A stretch of 64,000 nucleotides of DNA, from NCBI GenBank assembly GCA_016930535.1, contig JAFGGN010000092.1, forward strand, positions 1 through 64,000. Reading direction: 5' to 3'. This document shows positions 41,904 to 52,387 of this stretch, piece by piece; positions within the stretch are counted from its first letter, which is position 1; each line of letters begins with the position of its first letter. A program made the translations under genes and the position numbers. This stretch comes from a bacterium. GTDB lineage: Bacteria; Zhuqueibacterota; QNDG01; JAFGCO01. The notes under the pieces were generated by a model. The model searched no databases, was not told where the DNA came from, and worked only from the letters and a program-made list of their open reading frames with translations.

Positions 41904-44645
41904 ATGAATAAAAAACAGCTGCCTCTGATATTTTCAGTGGTTGTGTTTCTGTCCGGTATCGCAGGTTTGTCCTATGAATTGATATGGATAAGAACCATCA
42001 AAGGCTATTTCGGATCCGAGATTTTTTCGGTCTCACTGGTGGTTTCCCTGTATTTCGCGGGGCTTGGACTCGGCGGGCTGATCGGCAGCCGGATCCTGAA
42101 ACGGGGTTTTTCCGCGTTGAAAACCTATGCTGCCGTCGAAGCGGGGCTGGCTGTTTTCGCCCTGCTCTTTCCGCAGCTCATCAGGCTCGATCATCAGCTG
42201 TACCTGGCCCTCGCCGCGATGCTGCCGTCCGCACTCTGGATGATGCTGAAAGCATTTCTGATCGCCATACTCCTGATCGTGCCCACAACCCTGATCGGAA
42301 TCACACTGCCCCTGATTGCCGCTGTGGTGGTGGATCAGGCAAAGGCTTTTACCACGAGTTTCAGCCGGTTTTACGGCATCAATACCTTCGGCGCAGTGAC
42401 CGGCTGTCTTTTAACCGGCTTCGTTTTTGTTCCGCATTTCGGACTGGTCTGGGCAGGCACGGCCGCTGCTCTGTTCAATGGCCTTGCTGCCTTGATGTGC
42501 CTGATGATCGGCCGGGAAAAAATCGTGCTGCCTGGCGACGTGTACCATGAGCAGCCATGGAAAACGGCGGTTTTTCCGGGTTTGATTGCGTTCTTGATGG
42601 GTTTTCTCTCCCTGATATACGAGGTGGTCTGGATTCGCATTTTCGGATTTTATTTTGTCTCATCAACCGCGTCCCTCGCGCTGCTGCTCTGTATTTTTTT
42701 GGCCGGGCTGGCCCTGGGAAGTGCATTGCTTTCCCTGTGGAAAAAACCAGTCTCTGTCGGACAGCTGGCAGTGATCGAACTGGTCAAGGCCTGCATCATG
42801 ATCGTCAGTTTTCTTCTTGTCAGGCATGTTTTTTATAACGGCTGGTCCGCCATGGTTCAACGCTACGGGATGAATCCGGATTTCGGTCAGCTGACCACCG
42901 CCTACCTGATATTCGGCGGTCTCGCATTTTTCTTTCCTGCGCTCCTTATGGGGATGACGTTTCCACTTCTTGAAAGGGTTTGGCTCGCGACCAGGGCCGG
43001 TTCCGCCCATGTTGTGGGCGTGATGTCAGCCTGGAACACCTGGGGAGGAACCATGGGGGCTGCTGCTGCGGGCCTCGTATTCATTTCCGCCATTGGATCC
43101 GTGCCGACCCTGTTTATTGCCATCGCATGTTCCGTGCTTGCGGCCGTGCTGCTTCTGGTCCATATTCAGAAAACCCTGTGGGGAATCGTGCCCGTGGTGG
43201 TCATTGCCGTCCTGTTTTATTGGCTGCCCAAAGAAATGAACTATATGCGGAAGCCCAGGAACCTGAAATCCTATGATTACTATCATGAGGGCCGTTCGGG
43301 CAGCGTTGCCATTATCAAAAATCAGTTTGGTGAGAAAACCCTGTATGTGGGTAATGCCTACGTGCTGGGGGGCACCAGTTTTCAGGGAGTTCGCATCCAG
43401 CAGCGCCAGGGTGCCCTTCCCAACATCATTGTATCGAAAGATTCCAGAAAATGTTTAAAAATCGGTCTGGGTACCGGAATTACGCTGGACGGCCTCGCTG
43501 ATTGTGACGGCATACAGCAGGTGGATGTGGTTGAAATCGTGCCGGAAGTGATCAAAACCCTGAATCATTTTGCTCCGGACAATCATGCCGTTTACCGGAA
43601 GCCGGATGTCCGGATCCATGAAGGCGACGGCCGTGAATTTCTGGCGACCTCAAATGCGAAGTACGATGTGATCCTCGGAGAGTTGTATACGCCTCAATAT
43701 GCGGGTACCGGCAATCTCTACAGTATCGAACATCTGCAGGCTGTCAAAAGCCATCTCGCTCCGGAGGGTGTGTTCTGCCAGTGGATACAGATGTCCCAAT
43801 TCTCCCATGAAACGTTTAAAATCGTGGTCAATACGTTTTTGCAGGTTTTCGGCAACGGATCCCTGTGGATCGTCAATACCGATGTTCAGAAACCCGTGGC
43901 CGCGCTGGTATCTTCCACGCATCGTCCCTGTTCCCCGCAGAGCCTCCAGGACGGGCTGGCCATGTATTCGGCGGAATCGCGGGATGTGCTGAGCTGGGGT
44001 TATTCCGTGGATGTGGCGGCGCATTTCGTTACGGACAACCTGTGGCAAGTGGCGGAAAGCGAGACACGCGTCAATACCGTCAATCATCCGTGGATAGAGG
44101 AGATGGCACCCCGGCACATGGCGTCACCGGATGAGAGCCCCCTTGTCTGGATCAGGCGCTACCGTCACTGGCCCGATGTATGGAGCCAATGGCAGGCCGG
44201 TTATACAGTATGGTCCGCATACGGCCGTGCACAGGAACTGGCCCTGGAACTCTTTATGATGAAGGAGACTGATCCGGAATTCATCCGGTCCGTTGAATCG
44301 ACCTTGCGGGCATTACCCAAAACCCGGACAATCAATGCCTACCAGGCAGAGATCCTGATGAATCTGATTGACAAGGTAATCGATAAAAAACAGATGGCCA
44401 TGGATCAGAACATCCGTGTCAGGACAGTGATTCCTTTCACAGAAGCTGCCGTGGCCGCAGATCCGGGCAATTATGCTTACCGTTACAATCTGCTCCTTCT
44501 GTACCGTTCCATCGGGGATATGGAAAAATTCGAAAAAGCGATGTCGGAATTCTGGTCCATGCTGCCCGAGCACCTGAAATATGCACCCGTGTTCCGCGGA
44601 ATGGGCAAAATGGTCAAGGGGCAGGCAAGCGGAAATCCGGATTGA
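41904..44645 (+). CDS. fused multi-pass membrane and spermidine-synthase-like protein
   Basis: 913 residues. The N-terminal half (1-455) has about twelve to fourteen membrane helices in two similar halves (SGIAGLSYELIWIRTI and MGFLSLIYEVVWIRIF start equivalent repeats). Residues 480-720 form a spermidine-synthase-like methyltransferase fold: CLKIGLGTGITLDGL, VDVVEIVPEVI, EGDGREFLATSNAKYDVILG. The catalytic Asp of true spermidine synthases appears replaced (ILGELYTPQYAG). The C-terminal 190 residues are helical. This fusion is widespread and its substrate is unknown. The ATG at 41904 is preferred over a TTG 18 bases earlier. Its stop codon lies inside a REP-like element. Confidence 0.82.
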   Translation: MNKKQLPLIFSVVVFLSGIAGLSYELIWIRTIKGYFGSEIFSVSLVVSLYFAGLGLGGLIGSRILKRGFSALKTYAAVEAGLAVFALLFPQLIRLDHQLYLALAAMLPSALWMMLKAFLIAILLIVPTTLIGITLPLIAAVVVDQAKAFTTSFSRFYGINTFGAVTGCLLTGFVFVPHFGLVWAGTAAALFNGLAALMCLMIGREKIVLPGDVYHEQPWKTAVFPGLIAFLMGFLSLIYEVVWIRIFGFYFVSSTASLALLLCIFLAGLALGSALLSLWKKPVSVGQLAVIELVKACIMIVSFLLVRHVFYNGWSAMVQRYGMNPDFGQLTTAYLIFGGLAFFFPALLMGMTFPLLERVWLATRAGSAHVVGVMSAWNTWGGTMGAAAAGLVFISAIGSVPTLFIAIACSVLAAVLLLVHIQKTLWGIVPVVVIAVLFYWLPKEMNYMRKPRNLKSYDYYHEGRSGSVAIIKNQFGEKTLYVGNAYVLGGTSFQGVRIQQRQGALPNIIVSKDSRKCLKIGLGTGITLDGLADCDGIQQVDVVEIVPEVIKTLNHFAPDNHAVYRKPDVRIHEGDGREFLATSNAKYDVILGELYTPQYAGTGNLYSIEHLQAVKSHLAPEGVFCQWIQMSQFSHETFKIVVNTFLQVFGNGSLWIVNTDVQKPVAALVSSTHRPCSPQSLQDGLAMYSAESRDVLSWGYSVDVAAHFVTDNLWQVAESETRVNTVNHPWIEEMAPRHMASPDESPLVWIRRYRHWPDVWSQWQAGYTVWSAYGRAQELALELFMMKETDPEFIRSVESTLRALPKTRTINAYQAEILMNLIDKVIDKKQMAMDQNIRVRTVIPFTEAAVAADPGNYAYRYNLLLLYRSIGDMEKFEKAMSEFWSMLPEHLKYAPVFRGMGKMVKGQASGNPD

Positions 44646-44697
44646 AGCTCTCCGCGATAAGCAGCGAGGAATGCGTTTGCTGTTCAGATTCAAAAAA
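44641..44697 (+). repeat. REP-like palindromic element, copy 4
   Basis: Reads ATTGAAGCTCTCCGCG, ATAAGCAGCGAGGAATGCG, then TTTGCTGTTCAGATTCAAAA. The TGA stop of the upstream gene (44643-44645) is formed by the element's own ATTGAAG. Confidence 0.7.
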
Positions 44698-44781
44698 TGA
44701 AAACCGGCAAACCGATATTAACCGGGGGAATCCTTACCCTTTTGACATGGCGACAACCGCCGGCAGAAAATGGAGGTAATG

Positions 44782-47100
44782 ATGATAAAACCTGTCCGAA
44801 TACTGCTCTGTTTCTTCATGGCCGCTTCAATTCCGGCTTCAGAGAATCCGAATTACAGGGACGCATCACTGCCCGTGGAAGAGAGGCTCGCCGATCTGCT
44901 TCAGCGTATGACGCTGGAGGAAAAAATCGGGCAATTGTCGGCTTTCGGCACCCGGGACACAGCCGCCTTCGATGAATCGGGCAACTTCATCAGCACGATG
45001 GATACGGCAGTCATCAACCGGGGGGTCGGCGCATTTTATGCCCGCGGACTTTTCAGGGGGAAAACTCCGGAGATTCAGGCCCGGTGCATCAATGGTATTC
45101 AACGCTACATGATCGAAAAAACACGCCTGGGCATCCCGGTCTGGATGTTCAATGAATCCCTGCACGGACTGACAGCACCGGGCGCCACGAGTTTTCCACA
45201 GGCAATCGCTCTGGGATGTTCCTGGGATACGACGCTCGTGGAGCAGGTGTACGCCGTGGCCGCGAAGGAAGGGCGGATTCGCGGGACGCGCCAGGTGTTA
45301 TCGCCCGTCGTCGATCTGGCACGGGATCCGCGATGGGGGCGCACGGAAGAATGCATGAGCGAGGATCCTTATCTGGCATCCCGCATGGCCGTGGCCGCTG
45401 TTTTCGGTTTTCAGGGCAGGCAGCTTCCGGTCGGGCACGAACATCTGGCGGTCACACTGAAGCATTTTGCCGGTCATGGTCAAGCTTTCGGCGGGCGCAA
45501 TATCGCGCCCGTGAATTATTCTGAGAGAGAATTCCGCGAAACACATCTGATTCCGTTCGAGATGGCCGTCAAAAGAGCCCATGCACTTTCCATCATGGCC
45601 TCATATAACGAGTGGGATGGCGTACCGAATCACGTCAATCATAAACTGCTGACGGATATTCTTCGCGGAGAATGGGGATTCGATGGTTATGTGATGAGTG
45701 ACGGTGGCGGGCTGGATGTCACCTACAGGAACCATCTGGCTGCAAAGGATTCGGCCGAATCGGGCGTTCTTTCAATCAGGGCGGGTGTGGATTACGATCT
45801 GGGCAGCAGGGGATGTTTTCGTGCGCTTCAGGATCAGGTTAATAAGGGCAATGTCACTGATGCTGAAATCACCCGGGCTGCCGCAAACGTGCTGCGTGTC
45901 AAGTTTTTTGCAGGACTGTTCGACGATCCCTACATTGAACCCGATGCATACGGACCGGCGCTCGAGAGCGGCGGTGACAGGGAACTGGCCCTGAAGGCCG
46001 CCCATGAGTGTATGGTTCTACTGAAGAACGAAAATCAAATTCTGCCGCTCGATCCGGAAGCCTTGAGAACGCTTGCCGTAATCGGACCGAATGCAGCGGA
46101 TATTCATCTGGGCACGTATTCCACGGTGCCCATGTTCGGTGTGTCTGTGCTGGAAGGCATCCGTGATTTCGCCGGCGACCGGTTCCGGGTGATTCATGAA
46201 CCGGGCTGCCAGCTGACCCTGAACGAAAATATTCACTGGCGCCTGAATGAAAAACCAATCCTGGGCGATCCTGAAACGGACAGAAAAATGATCAAACAGG
46301 CGGTCAAAGCTGCTGAAAGGAGTGAAGCGGTTGTACTCGTGATCGGTGAAAATGAAATGCTGAATCGTGAGGCCTGGAACGAGGAGCATCTGGGCGATAC
46401 GGATGATCTGAACCTGGTCGGCCGGCAGAACGACCTGGCCGAGGCCCTGTTCAGGACAGGAAAACCCGTGGTCGTAATCCTGATCAATGGAAGGCCGCTT
46501 ACCGTCAACGCGATTCAGGAGAAGGCGGATGCCATCCTGGAATGCTGGTATCTGGGCCAGGAAACCGGACATGCCGTAGCTGATGTGCTATTCGGCAAGG
46601 TCAATCCCAGCGGAAAACTTTCGGTCACCTTTCCCCGTTCCGTGGGACAGCTGCCCTGCTATTACAACAAAAAACCCAGTGATTTCAGACATTATATTCT
46701 GGCCGATTCTTCTCCGCTTTATCCGTTCGGTTTCGGTCTGAGTTATACGGAATTTGCCTACAGCCATCTGATGCTTTTACCGGAACGGATCAGGACGGAT
46801 GGATCCACGGATGTGACTGTCGAGGTCACGAATACGGGCACAAGAGCCGGGGACGAGATCGTCCAGCTCTATATTCATGACCAGGTCAGCCTGCCCACCC
46901 GGCCGTTCAGGGAACTGAAAGATTTCACGCGCATTCATCTGGAGCCCGGTGAAACGCGGCTGGTCCGTTTTCGTCTGACCCCCGATAAACTGCAGGCGTA
47001 CGATATGAACATGCAGCGCACCGTCGAACCCGGTATATTCGAGATCATGGTTGGCGGGAATTCATTGAACACTATTTCCGGAAACCTAACCGTGGAGTGA
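44782..47100 (+). CDS. glycoside hydrolase family 3 beta-glucosidase/xylosidase-like
   Basis: 772 residues. A signal peptide (VRILLCFFMAASIPAS) is followed by the GH3 N-terminal barrel (ERLADLLQRMTLEEKIGQL, VDLARDPRWGRTEE, LKHFAGHG, VMSDGGG with Asp307 as nucleophile), the GH3 C-terminal domain (ALKAAHECMVLLKNENQILP, VLVIGENEMLNREAW) and a fibronectin-III-like end (VTVEVTNTGTRAGDEIVQLY, PGETRLVRF). The usual SDW reads SDGG. Family members release terminal beta-glucose or related sugars from oligosaccharides. The ATG at 44782 lies five bases after GGAGG, and ATG codons at 44770 and 44779 are spaced worse. A sensor kinase gene starts one base after its stop. Confidence 0.92.
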   Translation: MIKPVRILLCFFMAASIPASENPNYRDASLPVEERLADLLQRMTLEEKIGQLSAFGTRDTAAFDESGNFISTMDTAVINRGVGAFYARGLFRGKTPEIQARCINGIQRYMIEKTRLGIPVWMFNESLHGLTAPGATSFPQAIALGCSWDTTLVEQVYAVAAKEGRIRGTRQVLSPVVDLARDPRWGRTEECMSEDPYLASRMAVAAVFGFQGRQLPVGHEHLAVTLKHFAGHGQAFGGRNIAPVNYSEREFRETHLIPFEMAVKRAHALSIMASYNEWDGVPNHVNHKLLTDILRGEWGFDGYVMSDGGGLDVTYRNHLAAKDSAESGVLSIRAGVDYDLGSRGCFRALQDQVNKGNVTDAEITRAAANVLRVKFFAGLFDDPYIEPDAYGPALESGGDRELALKAAHECMVLLKNENQILPLDPEALRTLAVIGPNAADIHLGTYSTVPMFGVSVLEGIRDFAGDRFRVIHEPGCQLTLNENIHWRLNEKPILGDPETDRKMIKQAVKAAERSEAVVLVIGENEMLNREAWNEEHLGDTDDLNLVGRQNDLAEALFRTGKPVVVILINGRPLTVNAIQEKADAILECWYLGQETGHAVADVLFGKVNPSGKLSVTFPRSVGQLPCYYNKKPSDFRHYILADSSPLYPFGFGLSYTEFAYSHLMLLPERIRTDGSTDVTVEVTNTGTRAGDEIVQLYIHDQVSLPTRPFRELKDFTRIHLEPGETRLVRFRLTPDKLQAYDMNMQRTVEPGIFEIMVGGNSLNTISGNLTVE

Positions 47101-47101
47101 T

Positions 47102-49288
47102 ATGAGTCCCCACCCAGGCAAACGATTCGCAAGCATCCTGACCGTTCTCATGTGCCTGGCGGCCTTGTCCGCACAGGCCCATCTGGAAAACAAGAATGTT
47201 CTGACCGCACGAAATGTCCTCATCCTCAATTCCTATCATTACGGGTACAGTCAGTCGGACATTGTCGTGAGCACCATTTTTCAGAGGATGCAGAGAGAGA
47301 CTCCCCCGATTGACATTCATGTGGAATATATGGATACCAAACGGTACAGCGATGAACGGTCCATTCAAAGGTTTCAGAACTTTCTTCTCGGCAAATACAC
47401 ACATCAGACTTTTGATCTGATTATCGCAGCGGACGATTATGCATTCGGGTTCATGCGTGCGCTGCAAAAAGAGATCTGGCAGGGCATCCCCGTCGTATTC
47501 TGCGGTGTGAACCATTATGATCCTTCCATGCTCGAGGGGGTTTCCAATTACACGGGTGTGGTCGAGAAAAGCGATATCGAAGGCAATATCCGGCTGATAC
47601 AAAAGTTCCATCCCGAAGCACACGAACTGTATATCATCAATGACAATTCGCTTACCGGCAAGTCGGTCAGAGCCGGTGAGGGGAAAATCATAGAAAATAT
47701 GCTGAGCGACTGGACCATTCATTATTTCGAAGGGGACAGGATGGATCTGGACAGTCTCTTAAGTGCTCTGGCACAGGTTCCCGAAAGTGCAGTCGTGATC
47801 TATCAGGCATGGCTCCGCGACAAATCCGGAAGAACATACAAGCATAAAGACGTGCTTCCGCTCATTGCCGCGCATTCTGCTGCGCCGGTTTACGGATTTT
47901 CAGATGTTTACATGGGATTCGGAATTGTGGGCGGCAACCTGGTTTCGGGTGTTTCGCAGGGGAATATCACGGCCGACATGGCCCTGCGGATTCTCCGGGG
48001 CGAGTCCCCGTCCGGCATTCCCGTTCAAACGGACTGCGAATGTGCGGTCCGGTTCGATGATCGCCAGCTGAAGCGGTTCGGTATATCGGAGAAGCTCCTG
48101 CCTCCCGGCAGCATGATCGTCGGGAAACCCGTACCCTTCCTCGAAAAACACCGGAGCGTCATCTGGACATCCCTGATCGTGGTGGTGATTCAGACCATTC
48201 TGATTGTTTTCCTTCTCCTGAACCGCATGTGGCGGCAGAAAATCGAAGACGCACTGAAGACCGAACACCGGCTTCTGGCATCGCTGATGGACAATATGCC
48301 GGATTTCATCTATTTCAAGGATAAAGAATCCCGCTTCATCAGAAACAACAGGGCGCATCTTGCCCTGTTCAGGCTGAACAGACAGGAGGACACGCTGGGT
48401 AAAACCAATTTCGATTTCTTTGCGCGGGAATTTGCACAGGAAACCCTGGAGGATGAAAGGAGAATCATCGAAACAGGACAACCCATCATCGACAAGATCG
48501 AAGATATTTCTCATATGAAGGGAGCCCCCACCTGGGTCACGACCACCAAAGTGCCCGTTATAGATGAATCCGGTCAGGTGACGACCATTATCGGCATTTC
48601 CAGAGATATTACCGACCGTATCCTGGCCTCCGAACAGATCAAGGCTTCCCTCGACGAGAAGGAAGTCCTGTTGAAAGAAATCCATCATCGTGTCAAAAAT
48701 AACCTTCAGGTGATTTCCAGCCTCCTGAACCTGCAGTCCTCGTATATAAACGATCCGGACACCCTGAACATTTTCAGGGAGAGCCAGAACCGTGTCCGGT
48801 CCATGGCCCTGATTCATGAGAATCTTTACAAGAGCAGGGACATCTCACGGCTCGATCTGGATGATTATCTGAAAACACTGATTCTGGGGCTGAACCGGAG
48901 CTATCAGGATACCAACGGTCATATTGAATTCGATCTGCACGTGGAGGATATCCCACTGAATGTGGACAAGGCCGTTCCCTGCGGGCTGATCATCAACGAG
49001 CTGGTTTCGAACTGTCTTAAGTATGCTTTCCCGAAAAACAAGAAAGATGCACGTATATCCATCGATCTTTCCATGCAGGACGATCATGTGATCGTGTGTG
49101 TCAGGGATAACGGAAAGGGAATGCCGGAGAATTTTAACTGGGACGAGGCGGATTCTCTCGGTTTGAAACTGGTGCGTATTCTGGCCACCAGGCAGCTGGA
49201 TGGAGAGATTCAGTATTCCGGAAAGAACGGAACCCTGTTCAGAATCAGCTTCCCGATTCATGCGGAACCGGACAAAAAATCCGGGTGA
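47102..49288 (+). CDS. sensor histidine kinase with periplasmic ABC-type binding domain and PAS
   Basis: 728 residues. A signal or anchor (8-26) is followed by an ABC substrate-binding-like sensor domain (about 35-320; NVLILNSYHYGYSQSD, GIPVVFCGVNHYDPSMLEGV). Then come one membrane helix (about 354-378), a PAS domain (about 390-505; DNMPDFIYFKDKESRFIRNN), a HisKA_2-type dimerisation helix ([17 protein letters not shown], His about 527) and an HATPase domain (INELVSNCLKYAF, RDNGKGMP). It follows the GH3 gene by one base, so it probably senses sugars released by the neighbouring hydrolases. No response regulator is adjacent. The hybrid kinase at 58708 is the nearest receiver in the window. Confidence 0.88.
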   Translation: MSPHPGKRFASILTVLMCLAALSAQAHLENKNVLTARNVLILNSYHYGYSQSDIVVSTIFQRMQRETPPIDIHVEYMDTKRYSDERSIQRFQNFLLGKYTHQTFDLIIAADDYAFGFMRALQKEIWQGIPVVFCGVNHYDPSMLEGVSNYTGVVEKSDIEGNIRLIQKFHPEAHELYIINDNSLTGKSVRAGEGKIIENMLSDWTIHYFEGDRMDLDSLLSALAQVPESAVVIYQAWLRDKSGRTYKHKDVLPLIAAHSAAPVYGFSDVYMGFGIVGGNLVSGVSQGNITADMALRILRGESPSGIPVQTDCECAVRFDDRQLKRFGISEKLLPPGSMIVGKPVPFLEKHRSVIWTSLIVVVIQTILIVFLLLNRMWRQKIEDALKTEHRLLASLMDNMPDFIYFKDKESRFIRNNRAHLALFRLNRQEDTLGKTNFDFFAREFAQETLEDERRIIETGQPIIDKIEDISHMKGAPTWVTTTKVPVIDESGQVTTIIGISRDITDRILASEQIKASLDEKEVLLKEIHHRVKNNLQVISSLLNLQSSYINDPDTLNIFRESQNRVRSMALIHENLYKSRDISRLDLDDYLKTLILGLNRSYQDTNGHIEFDLHVEDIPLNVDKAVPCGLIINELVSNCLKYAFPKNKKDARISIDLSMQDDHVIVCVRDNGKGMPENFNWDEADSLGLKLVRILATRQLDGEIQYSGKNGTLFRISFPIHAEPDKKSG

Positions 49289-49432
49289 ACCGGTTCTTTT
49301 GTCAAACGAACACACCATCCGTCTCTTTTATATGATGTACCGACAAATTTTTACTATCTTTGACATGGATCTGACCCATGGATTTCATCAGGGATATATA
49401 TTAATAAAGTCCAACCTTTTTGCGGAGCGGCT

Positions 49433-52297
49433 ATGAAGAAAATCCTGCACCAGAATTGCGGTCTGAGTATCGCCGGTTTGATCGTGATTTTTGTTTCATG
49501 CACATCGAACCGGCCGGCTCATGATTATTCCATGGACCTGTCCGGGACATGGCGGTTCGGTCTCGATTCAACGCGTACAGGCATTCCGGCGAAGTGGACC
49601 AACCGGCCGTTGGGGGACCGTATCCTCCTGCCGGGCACGCTTGATGAAAACGGCCGGGGCCTGCCTCAAACGGACAGCACCGATCTCCATCTGAACCGGA
49701 TCATCCGGTATACGGGTCCTGCGTGGTTCCGGAAGGAAGTCCGCATTCCGGCTTCCTGGGGCAACCGGTCCGTCGAGCTGGTGATGGAACGCACCAAGGT
49801 GTCACATGTCTGGCTGGATTCCGTGGATATGGGCACCAACCGGACGCTTTTCTCAGAACAGGTTTACGACCTGACAGCGCATGCGGCGCCGGGCCGGCAT
49901 ATCCTGACCATCATGATCGACAACGATCCCGGTCTGGTTCCCGTGGCCGGATCGCATGCCTATGCCGAAGACACACAAACCAACTGGAACGGCATTCTGG
50001 GTAAAATTCAGTTGCGCGCCCTGAATCCGGACCGCGTCACGGATCTTTTCATCGATCCCGATATTCATCAGAATCAGGTACGGCTCAGGATGCGGCTGCA
50101 TCATAACGGCCCCGGCAGGAAGCACCGGTCGCTCGTGTTCAGGGCTCTTTCACGGAATGTCCGGAACGTCCACCGTGTGCCCGAAAATGTCATCGAACTG
50201 GGCGCCGTTCCGGCCGATACATTGATTGAAGCGGTTTACTCCATCGGTGATCGGATGCGGTTATGGAGCGAAACCGATCCGGTGCTCTATGAACTGACCG
50301 TGCTTCTGATGGAAAACGGGCGGATCCTCGACCGTCAAACCGAAAACTTCGGTATGCGCAAATTCGGCACCAGGGGAACGCAGTTTACAATCAATGACCG
50401 TATTACGATTTTGCGCGGCAAGCAAGATGCCTGCGTGTTCCCGCTGACGGGATATCCTCCCATGGAAAAAGACGGCTGGATCCGGGTGTTCCAAATCGCC
50501 CGGCAGTACGGATTGAATCATTACCGGTTTCACAGCTGGTGCCCGCCTGAGGCGGCGTTCGAAGCGGCGGATATCTGCGGATTCTATCTGCAGCCGGAGC
50601 TGCCCATCTGGTGGGGTTTCAGGGCGCATGATTCCAGTCAGGTCGCGTTTATGATGGAGGAGGGACGGCGCATTCTGGACGCCTACGGCAATCATCCGTC
50701 TTTCGTGATGTTCGCCCTGGGGAACGAGATCTGGGAGGACAGGGATGTGCTGCGGGACATGGTCGGCGGGCTGCGGGCCCATGACGGCCGTCCGCTTTAT
50801 GCGCAGGGATCCAACAACCGGTTGTCCAATCCATCTTACGCCGAAGGAGACGATTACTGGACCACGTTCCGGACGGATGTGGAAAAGCCGGACCTGAGCT
50901 CGGATGTGCGTGCATCGGTCTCCTTCCTGGATTCGAAACTGGGAGAGGGCGGCATCATCAACACGCTGCCTCCATCGGGCTCCAGAACCTATTCCAGGGC
51001 GATTCAGAACAGCCCGGTGCCCGTGATCGGGCATGAAATCGGGCAGTATCAGGTGTATCCCGATTATGCGGCCGAACTGCCGAAGTATACCGGTGTGCTG
51101 AAGCCGTGGAATCTGGAGCTGTTCCGCGACCGCCTTGCGGCTGCGGGCATGCAGGATCAGGCCTTCGATTTTTTCAGGGCATCCGGTGCATTGTCCGTCA
51201 TCTGCTACAGGGAAGAGATCGAAATGGCGATACGGACGCCGGGATTCGGCGGTTTCCAGCTTCTGGACCTGCAGGATTATCCGGGCCAGGGAACGGCCCT
51301 CGTCGGTTTGCTGGATGCATTCATGGACAGCAAGGGGCTGATCGCTCCGGAAGAATTCCGCAATTTCTGCGACGACGTGGTGATTCTTCCGGTTATCGAC
51401 AGGTATGTGTGGGAGAATGACGAGACACTGACGGTCTTGATTCAGGTGGCCAATTACAGTCCGGAAGTCCTGGGGGATTCCCTGCTCATGTGGCGGATTG
51501 TTACAAACAAAGGAAAACAAATCGGTTCCGGTGAAATCCGGTTTCCTGCTGTAAAGCAGGGAGGAATCACGGATATCGGCCGGATCCGGCTGCCCCTTTC
51601 GGGGATCGGCCGGGCCGTCAGGCTGAATCTTCATGTAAGCCTGCCCGTGGCCGATAAATATTCACAGGTGCCTCTATGGATTTATCCCCCGGATGTCCCG
51701 ATCCGTACGGATCACGTGCATATCACGGATGAACCGGACGGGGAGGCCCTGTCCGTGCTGGACAGCGGCGGAGCCGTACTGCTGTTTCCGGATGTTGGGT
51801 CGATCGAAGCGAATTCCGTAACCGGTCAGTTTATTCCGGATTTCTGGAACTGGGCCATGTTCAGATCGCTTGCGGAGCAGTACGGCGGTCGCCCTTCTCC
51901 GGGCACGCTGGGCCTTTTGATGGATCCGGATCATCCGGTTTTCAAGGATTTCCCGACCGATTTTCATGCGAACTGGCAGTGGTGGACCATTGTCAGAAAC
52001 AGCCGCCCCATGATTCTGGACAGTCTGGAAACCGGGTTCAGACCCGTGATTCAGATGATCGACAATATCAACCGGAACCACAAACTGGGCCTGCTGTTCG
52101 AGTGCAGGGTGGGCAGGGGCAGACTCGTGGTCTGCACCGCCGGTCTGCCGGCCATTCAATCAGAACCGTCCGCCAGGCAGCTATACTACAGTCTTCTGAA
52201 TTATATGAATTCGGAACGGTTCAACCCGGAATACGAACTGTCCACCCGTGACCTGAAGCGGCTCTTATCCGGAAAAACCAAAAGCAGGTCCGAATAA
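49433..52297 (+). CDS. glycoside hydrolase family 2-like lipoprotein
   Basis: 954 residues. The signal ends in IVFVS-C (Cys23). A GH2 sugar-binding jelly-roll (about 35-200; LSGTWRFGLDSTR, GPAWFRKEVRIPASWGNR) and an Ig-like domain are followed by a TIM barrel. There, YGLNHYRFHSWCPPEAAFEA precedes FVMFALGNEIW, with Glu432 as the likely acid/base. HEIGQYQVYPDY may carry the nucleophile glutamate. The C-terminal third (about 640-954) is less conserved. GH2 enzymes include beta-galactosidases, glucuronidases and mannosidases, and the specificity cannot be read here. The lipobox implies an envelope anchor. It stands between the sugar-sensing kinase and an unassigned hydrolase-like gene. Confidence 0.85.
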   Translation: MKKILHQNCGLSIAGLIVIFVSCTSNRPAHDYSMDLSGTWRFGLDSTRTGIPAKWTNRPLGDRILLPGTLDENGRGLPQTDSTDLHLNRIIRYTGPAWFRKEVRIPASWGNRSVELVMERTKVSHVWLDSVDMGTNRTLFSEQVYDLTAHAAPGRHILTIMIDNDPGLVPVAGSHAYAEDTQTNWNGILGKIQLRALNPDRVTDLFIDPDIHQNQVRLRMRLHHNGPGRKHRSLVFRALSRNVRNVHRVPENVIELGAVPADTLIEAVYSIGDRMRLWSETDPVLYELTVLLMENGRILDRQTENFGMRKFGTRGTQFTINDRITILRGKQDACVFPLTGYPPMEKDGWIRVFQIARQYGLNHYRFHSWCPPEAAFEAADICGFYLQPELPIWWGFRAHDSSQVAFMMEEGRRILDAYGNHPSFVMFALGNEIWEDRDVLRDMVGGLRAHDGRPLYAQGSNNRLSNPSYAEGDDYWTTFRTDVEKPDLSSDVRASVSFLDSKLGEGGIINTLPPSGSRTYSRAIQNSPVPVIGHEIGQYQVYPDYAAELPKYTGVLKPWNLELFRDRLAAAGMQDQAFDFFRASGALSVICYREEIEMAIRTPGFGGFQLLDLQDYPGQGTALVGLLDAFMDSKGLIAPEEFRNFCDDVVILPVIDRYVWENDETLTVLIQVANYSPEVLGDSLLMWRIVTNKGKQIGSGEIRFPAVKQGGITDIGRIRLPLSGIGRAVRLNLHVSLPVADKYSQVPLWIYPPDVPIRTDHVHITDEPDGEALSVLDSGGAVLLFPDVGSIEANSVTGQFIPDFWNWAMFRSLAEQYGGRPSPGTLGLLMDPDHPVFKDFPTDFHANWQWWTIVRNSRPMILDSLETGFRPVIQMIDNINRNHKLGLLFECRVGRGRLVVCTAGLPAIQSEPSARQLYYSLLNYMNSERFNPEYELSTRDLKRLLSGKTKSRSE

Positions 52298-52387
52298 CAG
52301 GGTGCCGGGATCCGGATGATCCGGTCCGGCATCCGCTCCGGGTGACGGGAATGGTGACAGAAACGATGGAGTAAAGAGGAGAAGATT

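Noticed and set aside
50261..51634. 457-codon open frame antisense to the GH2 gene
   Set aside because: It has no ribosome-binding site or family features and mirrors the codon pattern of the sense gene, which has full GH2 domains.
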